Assembly (NCBI GenBank): GCA_963830495.1
Contig: CAWHMS010000002.1
Span: 930,001 to 994,000 of the forward strand
DNA length: 64,000 nucleotides
Source: CAWHMS01 sp963830495
GTDB lineage: Bacteria > Actinomycetota > Actinomycetes > Propionibacteriales > Nocardioidaceae
Direction of reading: 5' to 3'
Part shown: positions 33,492 to 44,090 of the stretch, one piece after another
Numbering within the stretch: position 1 is the first letter of the stretch
How the letters are laid out: every line of letters starts with the position of its first letter
Translations under genes and position numbers: made by a program
The notes under the pieces: generated by a model
Databases searched by the model: none
What the model was told of the DNA's origin: nothing
What the model saw: only the letters and a program-made list of their open reading frames with translations

Positions 33492-36400
33492 ATGCCCGTG
33501 ACCTACCGACTCGAGCGAGCCGCCAGGCCCCGGCCCGCGGCGCCGGAGCTCGACGAGTCGCAGCGAGCGGTGGTCGAGCACGAGGGCGGCCCGTTGCTCG
33601 TGCTCGCCGGACCGGGCACCGGCAAGACGACGACGCTCGTCGAGGCCGTCGTCGATCGGATCGAGCGGCGGGGCCTGCAGCCCGACCAGGTGCTCGTCCT
33701 GACCTTCAGCCGGAAGGCGGCCGAGGAGCTTCGCACCCGCATCACCGGAAGGTTGGCGCGCACGAGCGCTGGTCTGCCGAGCGCCACCTTCCACTCGTTC
33801 TGCTACGGGCTGGTTCGGCGGTTCCAGCCGGCCGAGCTGTACACCACACCCCTTCGCCTCCTCAGCGCGCCGGAGCAAGACGTCCGGCTCCGCGAGCTGC
33901 TCAGGCACTCGCGCGAGGGCGGACGAGTCAGCTGGCCGGGGTCGCTCGACGAGGCGCTGCGCACGCGGGGCTTCGCGCGCGAGGTCAAGGCGGTGCTGTC
34001 GCGGGCTCGGGAGATCGGCATCGAGCCCGACGACCTGGTCGAGGCCGGTCGCCACCACGACAAGCCCGAGTGGGCCGCCGCCGGGGCATTCATGCGGCAG
34101 TACCTCGACGTGCTCGGCTTCGAGGGCGCGGTCGACTACTCCGAGCTCGTGCACCAGGCCGTCGTCCTCGCCGAGCAGCCCGGGGTCCGTGACCAGCTGC
34201 GGGCGTCGTACGCCGCGGTGTTCGTCGACGAATACCAGGACACCGACCCGAGCCAGGTCCGCCTGCTCCGGGCGCTGGCGGGCGATGGCCGAGACCTGGT
34301 CGTCGTCGGCGACCCCGACCAGAGCATCTATGCGTTCCGGGGTGCCGACGTGCGCGGCATCGTGGACTTCCCGACCCGGTTTCCGCGCAGCGATGGGCGC
34401 CCCGCTGACGTCGTCGCCCTGACCACGACGCGGCGCTTCGGCCCGAGGCTGTTGGCGGCGTCTCGACGGGTGGCCGCCGGGATCGGCTTCGAAGGCTCGA
34501 TCCCCCTCGACGTGCTCAAGCAGTTCCGCAACCCGGAGTCTGCCGAGGCGCCGTACGGCGACGGCCGGGTCGAGCTCCTCGAGTTCACCTCGCTCGGCGC
34601 GCAGAGCGACCACATCGCCGACATCCTGCGGCGCGCCCACCTCGAGGATGCCGTGCCCTGGTCCGAGATGGCGGTGCTGGTGCGGTCCGGCGTCACGTCG
34701 ATCCCGGCGCTGCGGCGGGCTCTGGTCTCGACGGGGGTGCCCGTCGAGGTCGCCGGTGACGAGGTCCCGCTGCGCGCCGAGCCGGCGGTGCAGCCGCTGC
34801 TGGTGGCCCTGCGCGCCGCCGTCGACCCCAGCAGCGTCACTGCCGAGGCGCGCCCGGACGCTGCTGATGTCGCCCCTCGTCGACCTCGACGCCGCGCAGG
34901 TCAGGGTGCTCGGTCGGCTGCTGCGACGCCGCGACCGAGCCGAGCACGCCGGCAGCCGGTTGCCGCTGCGCTCGGAGGAGCTGCTCCGGCAGGCGGTGGT
35001 CGATCCGCTCTTCCTGTCAGATCTCGAGCACGGCGCCGCGCGGCGCGCGCACACCTTCGCGCGGCTGCTCGCCAAGACCCATCGCCACCTGGCCGAGGGC
35101 GGCTCCGCCGAGGAGGCGCTGTGGATCCTCTGGTCGGGTGTCCGGTGGCCGCGACGGCTGCGCGGCGCCGTCGAGCGGGGAGGCGCTGCCGCACGTACGG
35201 CCAACCGAGACCTCGACGCCCTTTGCGCGCTCTTCGAGACGGCGGCGCGGGCCGAGGAGAAGCAGGACCACACTGGCGCCCTGGTGTTCCTCGAGGAGGT
35301 CGAGGCCCAGCAGATTCCCGGCGACACTCTGGCCGACCGAGGGGTGCACGGCGAGGCGGTCCGGCTGCTGACGGCGCACCGGTCCAAGGGCCTGGAGTGG
35401 CGGCTGGTGGTGGTCGCTGGTGTCCAGGAGGGGTCCTGGCCGGACCTGCGCCGACGTGGCTCGCTGCTGCAGGCCGACCGACTCGGCAGCGACGGACTCG
35501 TCGACGCGCTGCCGACGAGCGCCATGATGGCCGAGGAGCGGCGACTCTTCTACGTCGCCACCACCCGGGCGCGCGAGCGCCTCGTGGTCACCGCCGTACG
35601 CTCGCCCGAGGCCGACGGCGATCAGCCGTCGCGCCTGATCGACGTCCTCGACCTCCCGGTGCAGGCGCGGCCGGGTCGTCCGCGCCGGCCGATGTCGCTG
35701 CCGGGTCTCGTGGCCCACCTGAGACGCGTTGCAGCGGACCCGGCGGTCGGGGAGCCGCTGCGCCGCGCCGCAGCAGCCCGGCTCGCCCGGCTCGCGGAGC
35801 AGCGTCAGGCTGACGAGCCGCTGGTGCCCGGTGCCGATCCGGACTCCTGGTGGGGGTTGCGGCAGCGCACCCACAACGACGTCCCCGTCCGGCCCTCCGA
35901 TGAGCCGCTGCGCGTGTCGGCGAGCGCGCTCACCAGTCTGCTCGAGTGTCCGCTGCGCTGGTTCCTTGCGCGCGCAGCCGCCGGCGAGTCCGCACGTACG
36001 ACGTCGCTCGGCTTCGGCAGCATCGTGCACGCCCTGACCGATCACCTGGCCACCCATCCGGAGGTCACCCGAGACGAGTTGGTCGCGCTCGTCGACTCGG
36101 TGTGGGGTCAGCTGCAGTTCGACAGCCCCTGGATCGCCCAACGGGAGCGGGTCGCGGCCGAGGAGGCCATCGGTCGCTTCATCACCTGGCACGAGGCGTC
36201 TCGTGGCCGCTCTTACGCGGGCTCGGAGGTGACGTTCTCGGTGGAGGTGCCGCTGGAGGCGGGGGAGCGGGTGCAGCTCAGCGGTGCCGTGGACCGGCTG
36301 GAGACCGACCGCGAGGGTCGGGTGGTGATCGTCGACTTCAAGACCAGCAAGCGCGCGCCGACCGACAAGTCCATCCCCGAGAACCCTCAGCTCGGCCTCT

Positions 36401-36696
36401 ACCAGCTCGCCGCCGAGCACGACGCCTTCGCCGATCAGGTCGGCCCGGGTGCGGGCGCCGGCGGTGCCGAGCTGGTGCAGCTGCGCGCCGACGTCGCAGG
36501 CATGCCCAAGATCCAGCACCAGCCGCCCCAGCGGCCCGACGAGTCGGGGCGCACCCGCGTCGAGGTGCAGCTCGTCGACGCGGCGCGGGTGATCCGCTCC
36601 GAGGAGTTCGACGCCACTGCCAACAACTACTGCCACTTGTGCGACTTCGCCGCCATGTGCCCTGTTCAGCAGACGTCCGGGTCAGTGATCTCGTGA
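33492..36696 (+). pseudogene. adnA: AdnA-like helicase-nuclease subunit, one frameshift
   Basis: UvrD-type helicase with C-terminal RecB nuclease, the AdnA subunit of the actinobacterial end-resection complex; about 1068 residues if read through. Helicase motifs: GPGTGKTTT (near 42), FVDEYQDTDPSQ, VGDPDQSIYAFRG, then after the break LTAHRSKGLEWRLVVV and VATTRARERL. The nuclease part has VVIVDFKTSK, and iron-sulfur cysteines in LLECPLRWF and YCHLCDFAAMCP. The frame breaks near 34851, between VTAEA and ARTLLMSPLVDL; one base restores it. Both halves are fully conserved, so a sequencing error is plausible; if real, the subunit is lost. The last codons overlap the GTG of adnB. Confidence 0.82.
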
Positions 36697-39600
36697 CCGC
36701 GACCGCGACCGCGCAGCTCGCGCCGAGGCCTCCGATCACGGGGCCGGAGCAGCTCGCCGAGCTGATGCGCATCCCGTTCAGCCCGCAGCAGATCGAGGCC
36801 ATCACCGCGCCGCTCGAGCCGGCCGTGATCGTCGCCGGCGCGGGCTCGGGCAAGACCACCGTCATGGCGGCGAGGGTCGTCTGGCTCGTCGGCACCGGAC
36901 AGGTCGCGCCTGACCAGGTGCTTGGCCTGACCTTCACCAACAAGGCGTCGCGCGAGCTCCTCGACCGGGTGCACGGCGCCCTCGTCACTGCGGGGCTGAT
37001 GCGCGCCCCCGGACAGCCCGCCGCCTCCGACGGCGACGACGACGAGGCCGAGCCGACCGTGCTCACGTATCACGCGTACGCCGCCAGGCTGCTCACCGAG
37101 CACGGACTCCGCATCGGTCACGAGCCCGACACCCGGGTGATCGCCGACGCGTCGCGCTTCCAGCTCGCGGCCCGGGCAGTGCGCGACCACGACGACCCGG
37201 TCGAACACCTCAGCACCTGGCTCGCCACCAGTGTCAACGGGCTGCTCGGGCTCGATGCACAGCTGTGCGAGCATCTCGTCTCGCCGCAGATGCTCCGCGA
37301 CTTCCAGGCCGACGAGGCCCCCCGCTGGCAGGGTGGGCGGTTGACCAACGACATCCGCGAAGTCCAACGGGCGTTCGAGGCCAGGCGCGAGCTGCTGAGC
37401 TTCGTCGAGACCTACCGACGGGTCAAGGCCGAGCTCGGGGTGATGGACTTCTCCGACCAGATGGAGCAGGCCGCGCGGTTGGCGATGACCCGGCCCGGTG
37501 TGGGTGCGCTCGAGCGAGACCGGTTCCGCGTCGTCCTGCTCGACGAGTACCAGGACACCTCGGTGGCGCAGGCCAGGCTGTTGACCGCGCTCTTCTCCGG
37601 AGCCGACGCGCAGAACGGCCGCGGCCATCCGGTCACGGCGGTCGGTGACCCGTGCCAGGCGATCTACGGCTGGCGGGGTGCCGCGGTCAGCAACATCGAC
37701 GACTTCCCGCAGGAGTTCCCGCTCGCCGGCGCCGATGCCGGTACGCCGAGGCGGTTTCCGCTCAGCGTCAACCTGCGGAGCGACAGCCGCATCCTCGCCA
37801 CCGCCAACGTGCTCGCCACACCCCTGTTCGCGGCCCATCCTGGGAGTCGACCGCTGGAGCCGGGCACCGGCGCATCCCAAGGAGCGGTGCGCACGGCGGT
37901 GCTCGCAACCCATCAGGACGAGCTGGACTTCCTCGCTCGTGAGGTGCCCCGGGCGCACGCGGCGATGCCGACGCCGCGGTGGAGCGAGATCGCCGTGCTG
38001 GTGCGCGACAACAAGACCGCGGCCGACGTCCACGGTGCCCTCACCGCGGCGGGCGTGCCGGTGGAGGTCGTCGGCCTCAGCGGCCTGCTGCGGCTGCCGG
38101 AGGTCGTCGAAGTCGTGGCCACGCTTGAGGTGCTGCACGACGTCACCGCCAACGCGGCGCTGCTGACGCTGCTGACCGGGCCGAGGTGGGCGATCGGTCC
38201 GCGCGACCTCGCGCTGCTCGGCAGTCGGGCCAAGCTCTTGGCGCGAGCCGACGAAGCCGAGTCCACAGGCATCGGCGCCGCGCTGGCTCTTGCGGTCACC
38301 GGCACCGACCCGACCGACGTCGTCTCGTTGCCCGAGGCCCTGGAGGACCCGGGCGACCTGCCGTACTCGCCTGCCGGACGGGAGCGGTTCGGGCAGCTGG
38401 CCCGCGAGCTGCGCTCACTACGCCGGTACGTCGGGGAGCCACTCCTCGACCTGGTCAGGAGAGTCATCGACGTCACCGGGCTGGACGTCGAGCTGGCCGC
38501 GTCGGTCTCGGCAGCGGGCGCGAGCCGCCGCAACAACCTGGCCACCTTCCTTGACGCGGTGGCGTCGTTCGCCGGTGTCGACGGTGACGCCTCTCTGTCT
38601 GGCCTGCTGGCCTACCTGGCGGCCGAAGACGAGTACGGCCAAGGACTTGAGCTCGCCCTGCCCACCGAGGGCGATTCGGTCAAGCTGCTGACCGTTCATC
38701 GGGCGAAGGGCCTGGAGTGGGACGTCGTCTTCGTCCCGGGCATGTGCGAGAAGGCGTTCCCCAACCTGCGGGGTCGGAGTCGATGGCCAACGTCGCCGCC
38801 GGCCCTGCCCACACCGCTGCGCGGCGACGCCGCCGACCTGCCGGCGCTGGGGGAGCGCAGCAATAAGGGGCTGGCCCGCTTCAAACAGGAGTCGCGCGAC
38901 CACGAGCTGCTCGAGGAGCGGCGGCTCGGCTACGTCGCGGTGACGCGACCCCGGCGCGAGCTCGTGGTCACCTGCCACTGGTGGGGCCCGGAGCAGAAGG
39001 AGCCGCGCGGCCCGTCGGACTTCCTGTGCAGCATCATCGAGGCGACGCAAGGCTGGGGCGGCGCCCCCGAGGTGCTTGCCACGGCGCCTGCCCCGGGCCA
39101 CGAAAACCCGGCCAACCACGCGTTGGAGCGGAAGGCGTGGCCAGTCGAGTCCACCCCCGACGAGGTTGGCCGACGTCGGGCGGCGGCAGAGCTGGTGTCC
39201 GAGGCGCGGGCCGCAGGCTGGGCGGTGGCGGCCGAGCGGACCGGCGAAGCCCTGATGCTCGACGAGCAGGCCGAGGCCGAGCAGTGGGATCGCGAGATCG
39301 ACTGGTTGCTGGCGGAGGCGCGGGCCAGCCGCGCCGACGAGATCGTCGTACCGCTGCCGTCGACGATGTCGGCCACAACGATGCTACGGCTGCGCGAAGA
39401 CCCCGCGGGGCTGGCGCGTGACCTGGCTCGGCCGATGCCGCGACGGCCGTCTCCCGCGGCCCGATTCGGCACCCGCTTCCACGCATGGGTCGAGGCGCAC
39501 GTGGGCCAGCAGCAGCTGCTCGACCCCGACGACCTGCCCGGCCGGGCCGACCTCGACATCAGCGGCGACGAGGAGCTGCGCCAGCTGATCGAGGCGTTCG

Positions 39601-39929
39601 GTGCCGGGCCTTTCGGCCGGCGCCCCTGCCACCAGGTCGAGGCCCCGTTTGCCCTGGTGCTGGGGGGTCAGGTGGTGCAGGGCCGCATCGACGCGGTCTA
39701 TGCCACCGAGGGCGGCGGGTTCCTGGTCGTCGACTGGAAGACCAACCAGCAGCAGTCCGCCGACCCGCTCCAGCTCGCCATCTACCGGGTGGCCTGGGCG
39801 GAGCTGACGGGTGTGCCGACCTCGGCTGTCGAGGCCGGCTTCTACTACGTGCGCAGCGGCGAGCTCGTGCTCCACGACGACCTGCCCGATCGCAGTGAGC
39901 TGGAGAGCTTGGTTACGGGGTCGGGGTAG
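36693..39929 (+). CDS. adnB: AdnB-like helicase-nuclease subunit
   Basis: 1078-residue partner of AdnA: UvrD-family helicase fused to a RecB-type nuclease. Motifs: VAGAGSGKTTVMAA (near 47), LGLTFTNKASREL, LLDEYQDTSVAQ, VGDPCQAIYGWRG, LLTVHRAKGLEWDVVF and YVAVTRPRREL. The nuclease core shows FGTRFHAWVEAH, GRIDAVYAT and VVDWKTNQQQ. AdnAB resects double-strand breaks ahead of RecA. GTG 36693 overlaps the adnA stop (GTGA). Its 3' end overlaps the convergent deoD gene by 17 bp. Confidence 0.92.
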   Translation: MTATATAQLAPRPPITGPEQLAELMRIPFSPQQIEAITAPLEPAVIVAGAGSGKTTVMAARVVWLVGTGQVAPDQVLGLTFTNKASRELLDRVHGALVTAGLMRAPGQPAASDGDDDEAEPTVLTYHAYAARLLTEHGLRIGHEPDTRVIADASRFQLAARAVRDHDDPVEHLSTWLATSVNGLLGLDAQLCEHLVSPQMLRDFQADEAPRWQGGRLTNDIREVQRAFEARRELLSFVETYRRVKAELGVMDFSDQMEQAARLAMTRPGVGALERDRFRVVLLDEYQDTSVAQARLLTALFSGADAQNGRGHPVTAVGDPCQAIYGWRGAAVSNIDDFPQEFPLAGADAGTPRRFPLSVNLRSDSRILATANVLATPLFAAHPGSRPLEPGTGASQGAVRTAVLATHQDELDFLAREVPRAHAAMPTPRWSEIAVLVRDNKTAADVHGALTAAGVPVEVVGLSGLLRLPEVVEVVATLEVLHDVTANAALLTLLTGPRWAIGPRDLALLGSRAKLLARADEAESTGIGAALALAVTGTDPTDVVSLPEALEDPGDLPYSPAGRERFGQLARELRSLRRYVGEPLLDLVRRVIDVTGLDVELAASVSAAGASRRNNLATFLDAVASFAGVDGDASLSGLLAYLAAEDEYGQGLELALPTEGDSVKLLTVHRAKGLEWDVVFVPGMCEKAFPNLRGRSRWPTSPPALPTPLRGDAADLPALGERSNKGLARFKQESRDHELLEERRLGYVAVTRPRRELVVTCHWWGPEQKEPRGPSDFLCSIIEATQGWGGAPEVLATAPAPGHENPANHALERKAWPVESTPDEVGRRRAAAELVSEARAAGWAVAAERTGEALMLDEQAEAEQWDREIDWLLAEARASRADEIVVPLPSTMSATTMLRLREDPAGLARDLARPMPRRPSPAARFGTRFHAWVEAHVGQQQLLDPDDLPGRADLDISGDEELRQLIEAFGAGPFGRRPCHQVEAPFALVLGGQVVQGRIDAVYATEGGGFLVVDWKTNQQQSADPLQLAIYRVAWAELTGVPTSAVEAGFYYVRSGELVLHDDLPDRSELESLVTGSG

Positions 39930-40629
39930 CCAGCATCGCGCGCAAGGCGATGGTCACCATGTCACCGAAGGTCTGCTCACGCTCGTGCGCGGTGGTCGAC
40001 TCACCACGCGTCACGTGGTCGGAGACCGTAGACACGGCCAGCGCCCGCCGCCCGTGCTTCGCCGCCAGCGTGTAGAGGGCGTTCGCCTCCATCTCGATGG
40101 CGAGCACTCCGTACTCGGCGAGCCGCATGAGCAGCTCGGGCCGGTCGGAGTAGAACGAGTCCCCGGAGAAGATCTGACCCACGGTGACGCTGACCGGGAG
40201 CTCTTGTGCCGCGTCGTACGCCGCCCGTAGCAGATCGAAGTCCGCGGTGGCTGCGTAGTCGAGACCCTCGAACCGGATCCGGTTCATCGCCGAGTCGGTT
40301 GCGGCGCTCATCGCCAGCACCACGTCGCGCAGCTGCAGCTCCTCCGCCACCGCACCGCACGAGCCGACCCGGACCAGCTGCTCAGCACCGTGGTCGCGGA
40401 TCAGCTCGGTGACGTAGATCGACAGCGAGGGCAGCCCGATGCCGGTCCCCTGCACCGACACGGGCTGCCCCTCGAACGTGCCGGTGAAGCCCAGCATGTT
40501 GCGGACGCTTGAGTAGCACTCCGCGTCGTCGAGGAACGACTCGGCAATCCACTGCGCGCGCAGCGGGTCGCCCGGTAGCAGGACCCGGCGCGCAACCTGG
40601 CCGGGCGCGGCGGCTATGTGGACGCTCAT
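39913..40629 (-). CDS. deoD: Purine-nucleoside phosphorylase, DeoD type
   Basis: 238 residues, the length of hexameric DeoD enzymes, which split purine (deoxy)nucleosides with phosphate. MSVHIAAAPGQVARRVLLPGDP is the typical start. Also seen are GFTGTFEGQPVSVQGTGIGLPS, VRVGSCGA, GQIFSGDSFY and AIEMEANALYTLA with the ribose-binding Met-Glu. The ATG at 40629 gives this exact start, so the longer frame upstream is not used. The gene is divergent from nudC across 42 bp and convergent with adnB. Confidence 0.92.
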   Translation of the reverse strand: MSVHIAAAPGQVARRVLLPGDPLRAQWIAESFLDDAECYSSVRNMLGFTGTFEGQPVSVQGTGIGLPSLSIYVTELIRDHGAEQLVRVGSCGAVAEELQLRDVVLAMSAATDSAMNRIRFEGLDYAATADFDLLRAAYDAAQELPVSVTVGQIFSGDSFYSDRPELLMRLAEYGVLAIEMEANALYTLAAKHGRRALAVSTVSDHVTRGESTTAHEREQTFGDMVTIALRAMLATPTP

Positions 40630-40658
40630 GACGGCCGATCCTGCCAGGGCCAGCCAAG

Positions 40659-40664
40659 TAGGCT
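40659..40664 (+). promoter_or_regulatory. -10 hexamer TAGGCT before nudC
   Basis: TAGGCT ends 7 nt before GTG 40672. On the other strand CAGGAT ends 8 nt before deoD ATG 40629, so the two divergent promoters lie within the same 42-bp gap region. Confidence 0.45.
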
Positions 40665-40671
40665 CGCGAGC

Positions 40672-41568
40672 GTGGGCTTCGACGCGCTCCCGGACTTCCC
40701 CTTTCGGCACGCGAGGCACGACCGGCTCGCGGAACGGCGCGGCGACCAGGAGTTCGTCGACCAGGCGTGGACCGATCCGTCGACGCGGGTGCTGGCGATG
40801 CACGAATCCCGGATCGCCGTACGGCCCGGCGGCCAGCGGCTGGACTGGACGTCACCTGACACGGCACCCGCCGGCGAGCGTGTCCTGCTCGGGTCGGTCG
40901 ACGGTGTCGTGCACTTCGCCGTGCTGACACACGTCGCGTCGGACGGTGAGACCACGCGAGGACTTCGTGACCTGGCTATGCGGCTGGACGAGACCGAAGC
41001 GGGCCTCGCGGTGCACGCCGCGGGCCTGGCCAACTGGCACGCCGGGCACCCACGGTGTTCGCGGTGCGGGCAGGACACGGTGGTTGCTCGCGCGGGTGAG
41101 TGCCGGAGCTGCCCGGCCTGCGGCGCGCTGCACTTCCCGCGCAGCGACCCCGCCGTGATCATGCTGGTCGTCGACTCGGAGCAGCGCGCCCTGCTGGGCC
41201 ACAACGTCGCCCGGCAGACCCCGTGGTACTCGACGCTCGCGGGCTTCGTGGAGCCCGGTGAGACCCCGGAGCGGGCGGTCGTGCGCGAGGTGCGCGAGGA
41301 GGCAGGCATCGACGTCACCGACGTCCGGTATGCCGGCAGTCAACCCTGGCCGTTCCCCTCCAGCCTGATGCTGGGCTACTTCGCCAGGGCGACCACGACC
41401 GAGGTGCTGGTCGACGGTGTCGAGATCGGAGATGCCCGGTGGTTCACCCGCGAGCAGGTCCGCCGTGAGGTGACCAGCGGGGCACTGGTGCTGCCGACCC
41501 GCATCTCGATCGCGGGCGCGTTGATCAGCAGCTGGTACGGCGCCGACCTGCCGGCCAATGAAGCCTGA
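40672..41568 (+). CDS. nudC: NAD+ diphosphatase (NudC)
   Basis: 298-residue Nudix enzyme that hydrolyses NAD(H) and can remove NAD caps from RNA. A zinc ribbon (HPRCSRCGQD and CRSCPACGALHFPR, around 120-145) precedes the Nudix box GFVEPGETPERAVVREVREEAGI, seen as GFVEPGETPERAV and VREVREEAGI. SQPWPFPSSLM is the NudC signature after the box. GTG 40672 is chosen for its position after TAGGCT and because the shorter start aligns with family length. Same position as Rv3199c. Confidence 0.92.
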   Translation: MGFDALPDFPFRHARHDRLAERRGDQEFVDQAWTDPSTRVLAMHESRIAVRPGGQRLDWTSPDTAPAGERVLLGSVDGVVHFAVLTHVASDGETTRGLRDLAMRLDETEAGLAVHAAGLANWHAGHPRCSRCGQDTVVARAGECRSCPACGALHFPRSDPAVIMLVVDSEQRALLGHNVARQTPWYSTLAGFVEPGETPERAVVREVREEAGIDVTDVRYAGSQPWPFPSSLMLGYFARATTTEVLVDGVEIGDARWFTREQVRREVTSGALVLPTRISIAGALISSWYGADLPANEA

Positions 41569-41608
41569 CGCCTCGGCCCGGCGCAGCGGTCCGGGTCAGG
41601 CGCTCAGC

Positions 41609-41848
41609 TCAGCTCAGCTTCGCCTTCACCTGCGCGACGCTGGGGTTGGTGAGTGCCGTGCCGTCGGGGAAGACCAGGGTCGGGACGGTCTGGTGGCCGT
41701 TGTTGGCGATCTCCACGACCGTGGCGGCCTCGGGCTGTTGCTCGATGTCGACTTCGGAGAACACGATGCCCTCGCGCTCGAGCTGGCCCTTGAGGCGGTG
41801 GCAGTAGCCGCACCACGGGGTCGAGTAGAGCGTGAACTGATCTGGCAT
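41609..41848 (-). CDS. mrx1: Mycoredoxin (glutaredoxin fold)
   Basis: 79-residue glutaredoxin-like protein with the redox pair in YSTPWCGYCHRLKGQL (Cys14 and Cys17), a cis-proline segment TVPTLVFPDG, and no long C-terminal extension: the mycoredoxin-1 pattern. These proteins reduce mycothiol mixed disulfides. The ATG 41848 start gives the family length; GGAGGG lies about 15 nt upstream. Rv3198A (mrx1) lies between nudC and uvrD2 in the same way. Confidence 0.9.
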   Translation of the reverse strand: MPDQFTLYSTPWCGYCHRLKGQLEREGIVFSEVDIEQQPEAATVVEIANNGHQTVPTLVFPDGTALTNPSVAQVKAKLS

Positions 41849-41943
41849 CGAGGCGGTGTCCCTCCGGGTCGTTAGGGTGATCGTCTGTTCGACGACAACA
41901 GTTCCCCGATGTGACGCCATCTCCACTGTGAGGAGTGTCTCCC

Positions 41944-44061
41944 TTGTCCGACGCGGAGCGGCTGCTCGGCGCACTCGATCCCGAGCAGCGCGAGGTGGCA
42001 GTGACGCTCGACGGTCCGGTCCGGGTGCTCGCCGGGGCGGGCACCGGCAAGACCCGGGCTATCACGCACCGCATCGCCTACGGCGTCGCGACACAGGCGT
42101 ACATACCGACCGAGGTGCTCGCTGTCACCTTCACCACCCGCGCCGCCGGCGAGCTCCGTGCCCGGCTCGCGCTCCTGGGTGCACCCGGCGTGCAGGCGCG
42201 CACCTTCCACTCCGCGGCCCTTCGCCAGGCGCGCTATTTCTGGCCCCAGGTGTACGGCGCGGAGCTGCCCCAGCTCGTCGCGTCCAAGCTCCCGCTCATC
42301 GGCGAGGCGGCGGCGCGTCTGGGGATGCCCACCTCGAGCGACGTACTGCGCGACCTTGCCTCGGAGGTCGAGTGGGCCAAGGTCACCAACGTCCGTCCCG
42401 AGGACTACGTCCGGCTCGCCCCGGCGGCCGATCGCACCGTCGACGGGCTGGACCACGCCTCGGTCGCGAAGTGCTACGACGTCTACGAGGAGGTCAAGCA
42501 GCGCCGCGGTCGCATCGACATGGAGGACGTGCTGCTCTGCGCGGCGGCGGTGCTGACCGACGACGAGCGCGTGGCAGCGGCAGTGCGCCGCCAGTACAGG
42601 TGGTTCGTCGTCGACGAGTTCCAAGACGTCAGCCCGATCCAGAACGCCCTGCTCGAGCTCTGGCTGGGCGGCCGCGGCGAGGTCTGTGTCGTCGGGGATC
42701 CCGCCCAGACGATCTACTCGTTTGCTGGTGCCTCGGCGACGCCGCTGCTGGAGTTCCCGCGCCGCCACGCCGGCACGGCGACCGTGACGCTCGCCCGCAA
42801 CTACCGCTCGACCCCGGAGATCGTCGCTGCCGCCAACGCGGTCATGGCGGCCCGGCCTGGCGACGCCTTCGTCACGTTGCACGCCACCCGCGAGCCAGGC
42901 CCTCAGGTCTCGTGCCTGGGGCATGCTGACGAGGTGGCCGAGGCGACCGCGGTCGTGGCCGCTATCCGTGCGCTGGTCGCCGCTGGCAGGCCGGCGTCGG
43001 AGATCGCCGTACTGTTCCGGATCAACGCGCAGTCCGAGGTCTACGAGGAGGCGCTGTCCGAGGCCTCGGTCCCGTACGTCGTCCGGGGCGCCGACCGGTT
43101 CTTCGACCGTCCGGAGGTCAAGCAGGCGATGGCCCTGGTCCGCGGCGCGGTGCGCGCCAGCCAGCGCGAGGGCAGCGAGCATGCCGGCGGGGAGCATTCC
43201 GGGGGCAGTGTTGTCGATGCGCTCACCGACATCCTGAGCTCGATGGGCTGGTCCGAGACCGCACCGGCCGGGCGCGGGCGTGCACGCGACCAGTGGGAGT
43301 CGCTCGCGGCGCTGGTCAGCCTCACGACCGAGCTCGCCGAGCAGCAGCAGGGGCTCGATCTCGCGGGTCTGGCCGAGATCCTGCGGCTGCGGTCCGAGGC
43401 ACAACATGCTCCGGTGGCCGAGGGGGTCACTCTTGCCACCCTGCATGCCGCCAAGGGCTTGGAGTGGGCGGCGGTCTTCCTCGTCGGCATGCATGAGGGC
43501 ACGATGCCGATCAGCTACGCACGCGAGGATGCCGCGGCTGTCGAGGAGGAGTGCCGGCTGCTGTATGTCGGGATGACCAGGGCTCGCGAGCAGCTGTCGA
43601 TGTCGTGGTCGGCGGCGCGCTCGCCCGGCGGCCGCGGCGCACGTGGGGCGAGCCGCTTCCTGGCACCGCTCGTCTCTGGTGATCGTGCTCAGCCTCGGGC
43701 CGGCACCGGCCGTCAGCGGTCGCGGCGGGCCAGATCGCTGCAGTCCTGCCGGGTGTGCGGCCGACCGTTGCTGGAGGCGCAGGAACGGAAGCTGGGGCGC
43801 TGTGCTGACTGCCCCAGCAGCTACGACGAGCAGATCTTCGAGGCGTTGCGCGACTGGCGCCGGGAGCGTGCGACGGCCGAGAAGATGCCGGCGTACTGCG
43901 TCTTCACCGACGCCACCCTGACGGCCCTCGCCGAGATGCGGCCCGGTGACGTGGCCGAGCTGGTACGGGTGCCCGGCATCGGACGTGCCAAGCTCGACAA
44001 GTACGGCGCGGAGATCATCGCGCTTTGCCGCCCAAACCATCCTGCGACGGGCGTCCCCTGA
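41944..44061 (+). CDS. uvrD2: UvrD2-type DNA helicase with HRDC domain
   Basis: 705-residue superfamily 1 helicase. Motifs: GAGTGKTRAITHR (near 37), AVTFTTRAAGELR, VVDEFQDVSPIQN, VGDPAQTIYSFAG, TLHAAKGLEWAAVF and YVGMTRAREQL. After the helicase core come a four-cysteine zinc motif (QSCRVCGRPL...GRCADCPSSY) and an HRDC domain (about 630-700), the arrangement that defines mycobacterial UvrD2. TTG 41944 is preferred over GTG 41935 because GAGGAG (41930-41935) is correctly spaced only from the TTG. It lies directly upstream of whiB7, as in M. tuberculosis. Confidence 0.9.
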   Translation: MSDAERLLGALDPEQREVAVTLDGPVRVLAGAGTGKTRAITHRIAYGVATQAYIPTEVLAVTFTTRAAGELRARLALLGAPGVQARTFHSAALRQARYFWPQVYGAELPQLVASKLPLIGEAAARLGMPTSSDVLRDLASEVEWAKVTNVRPEDYVRLAPAADRTVDGLDHASVAKCYDVYEEVKQRRGRIDMEDVLLCAAAVLTDDERVAAAVRRQYRWFVVDEFQDVSPIQNALLELWLGGRGEVCVVGDPAQTIYSFAGASATPLLEFPRRHAGTATVTLARNYRSTPEIVAAANAVMAARPGDAFVTLHATREPGPQVSCLGHADEVAEATAVVAAIRALVAAGRPASEIAVLFRINAQSEVYEEALSEASVPYVVRGADRFFDRPEVKQAMALVRGAVRASQREGSEHAGGEHSGGSVVDALTDILSSMGWSETAPAGRGRARDQWESLAALVSLTTELAEQQQGLDLAGLAEILRLRSEAQHAPVAEGVTLATLHAAKGLEWAAVFLVGMHEGTMPISYAREDAAAVEEECRLLYVGMTRAREQLSMSWSAARSPGGRGARGASRFLAPLVSGDRAQPRAGTGRQRSRRARSLQSCRVCGRPLLEAQERKLGRCADCPSSYDEQIFEALRDWRRERATAEKMPAYCVFTDATLTALAEMRPGDVAELVRVPGIGRAKLDKYGAEIIALCRPNHPATGVP

Positions 44062-44090
44062 CGCCGATTTCAGAAAGTTCGAAGAAACCT

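Noticed and set aside
33318..35525. Open frame of 735 codons antisense to adnA
   Set aside because: Arg/Ser-rich shadow of a clear helicase gene.
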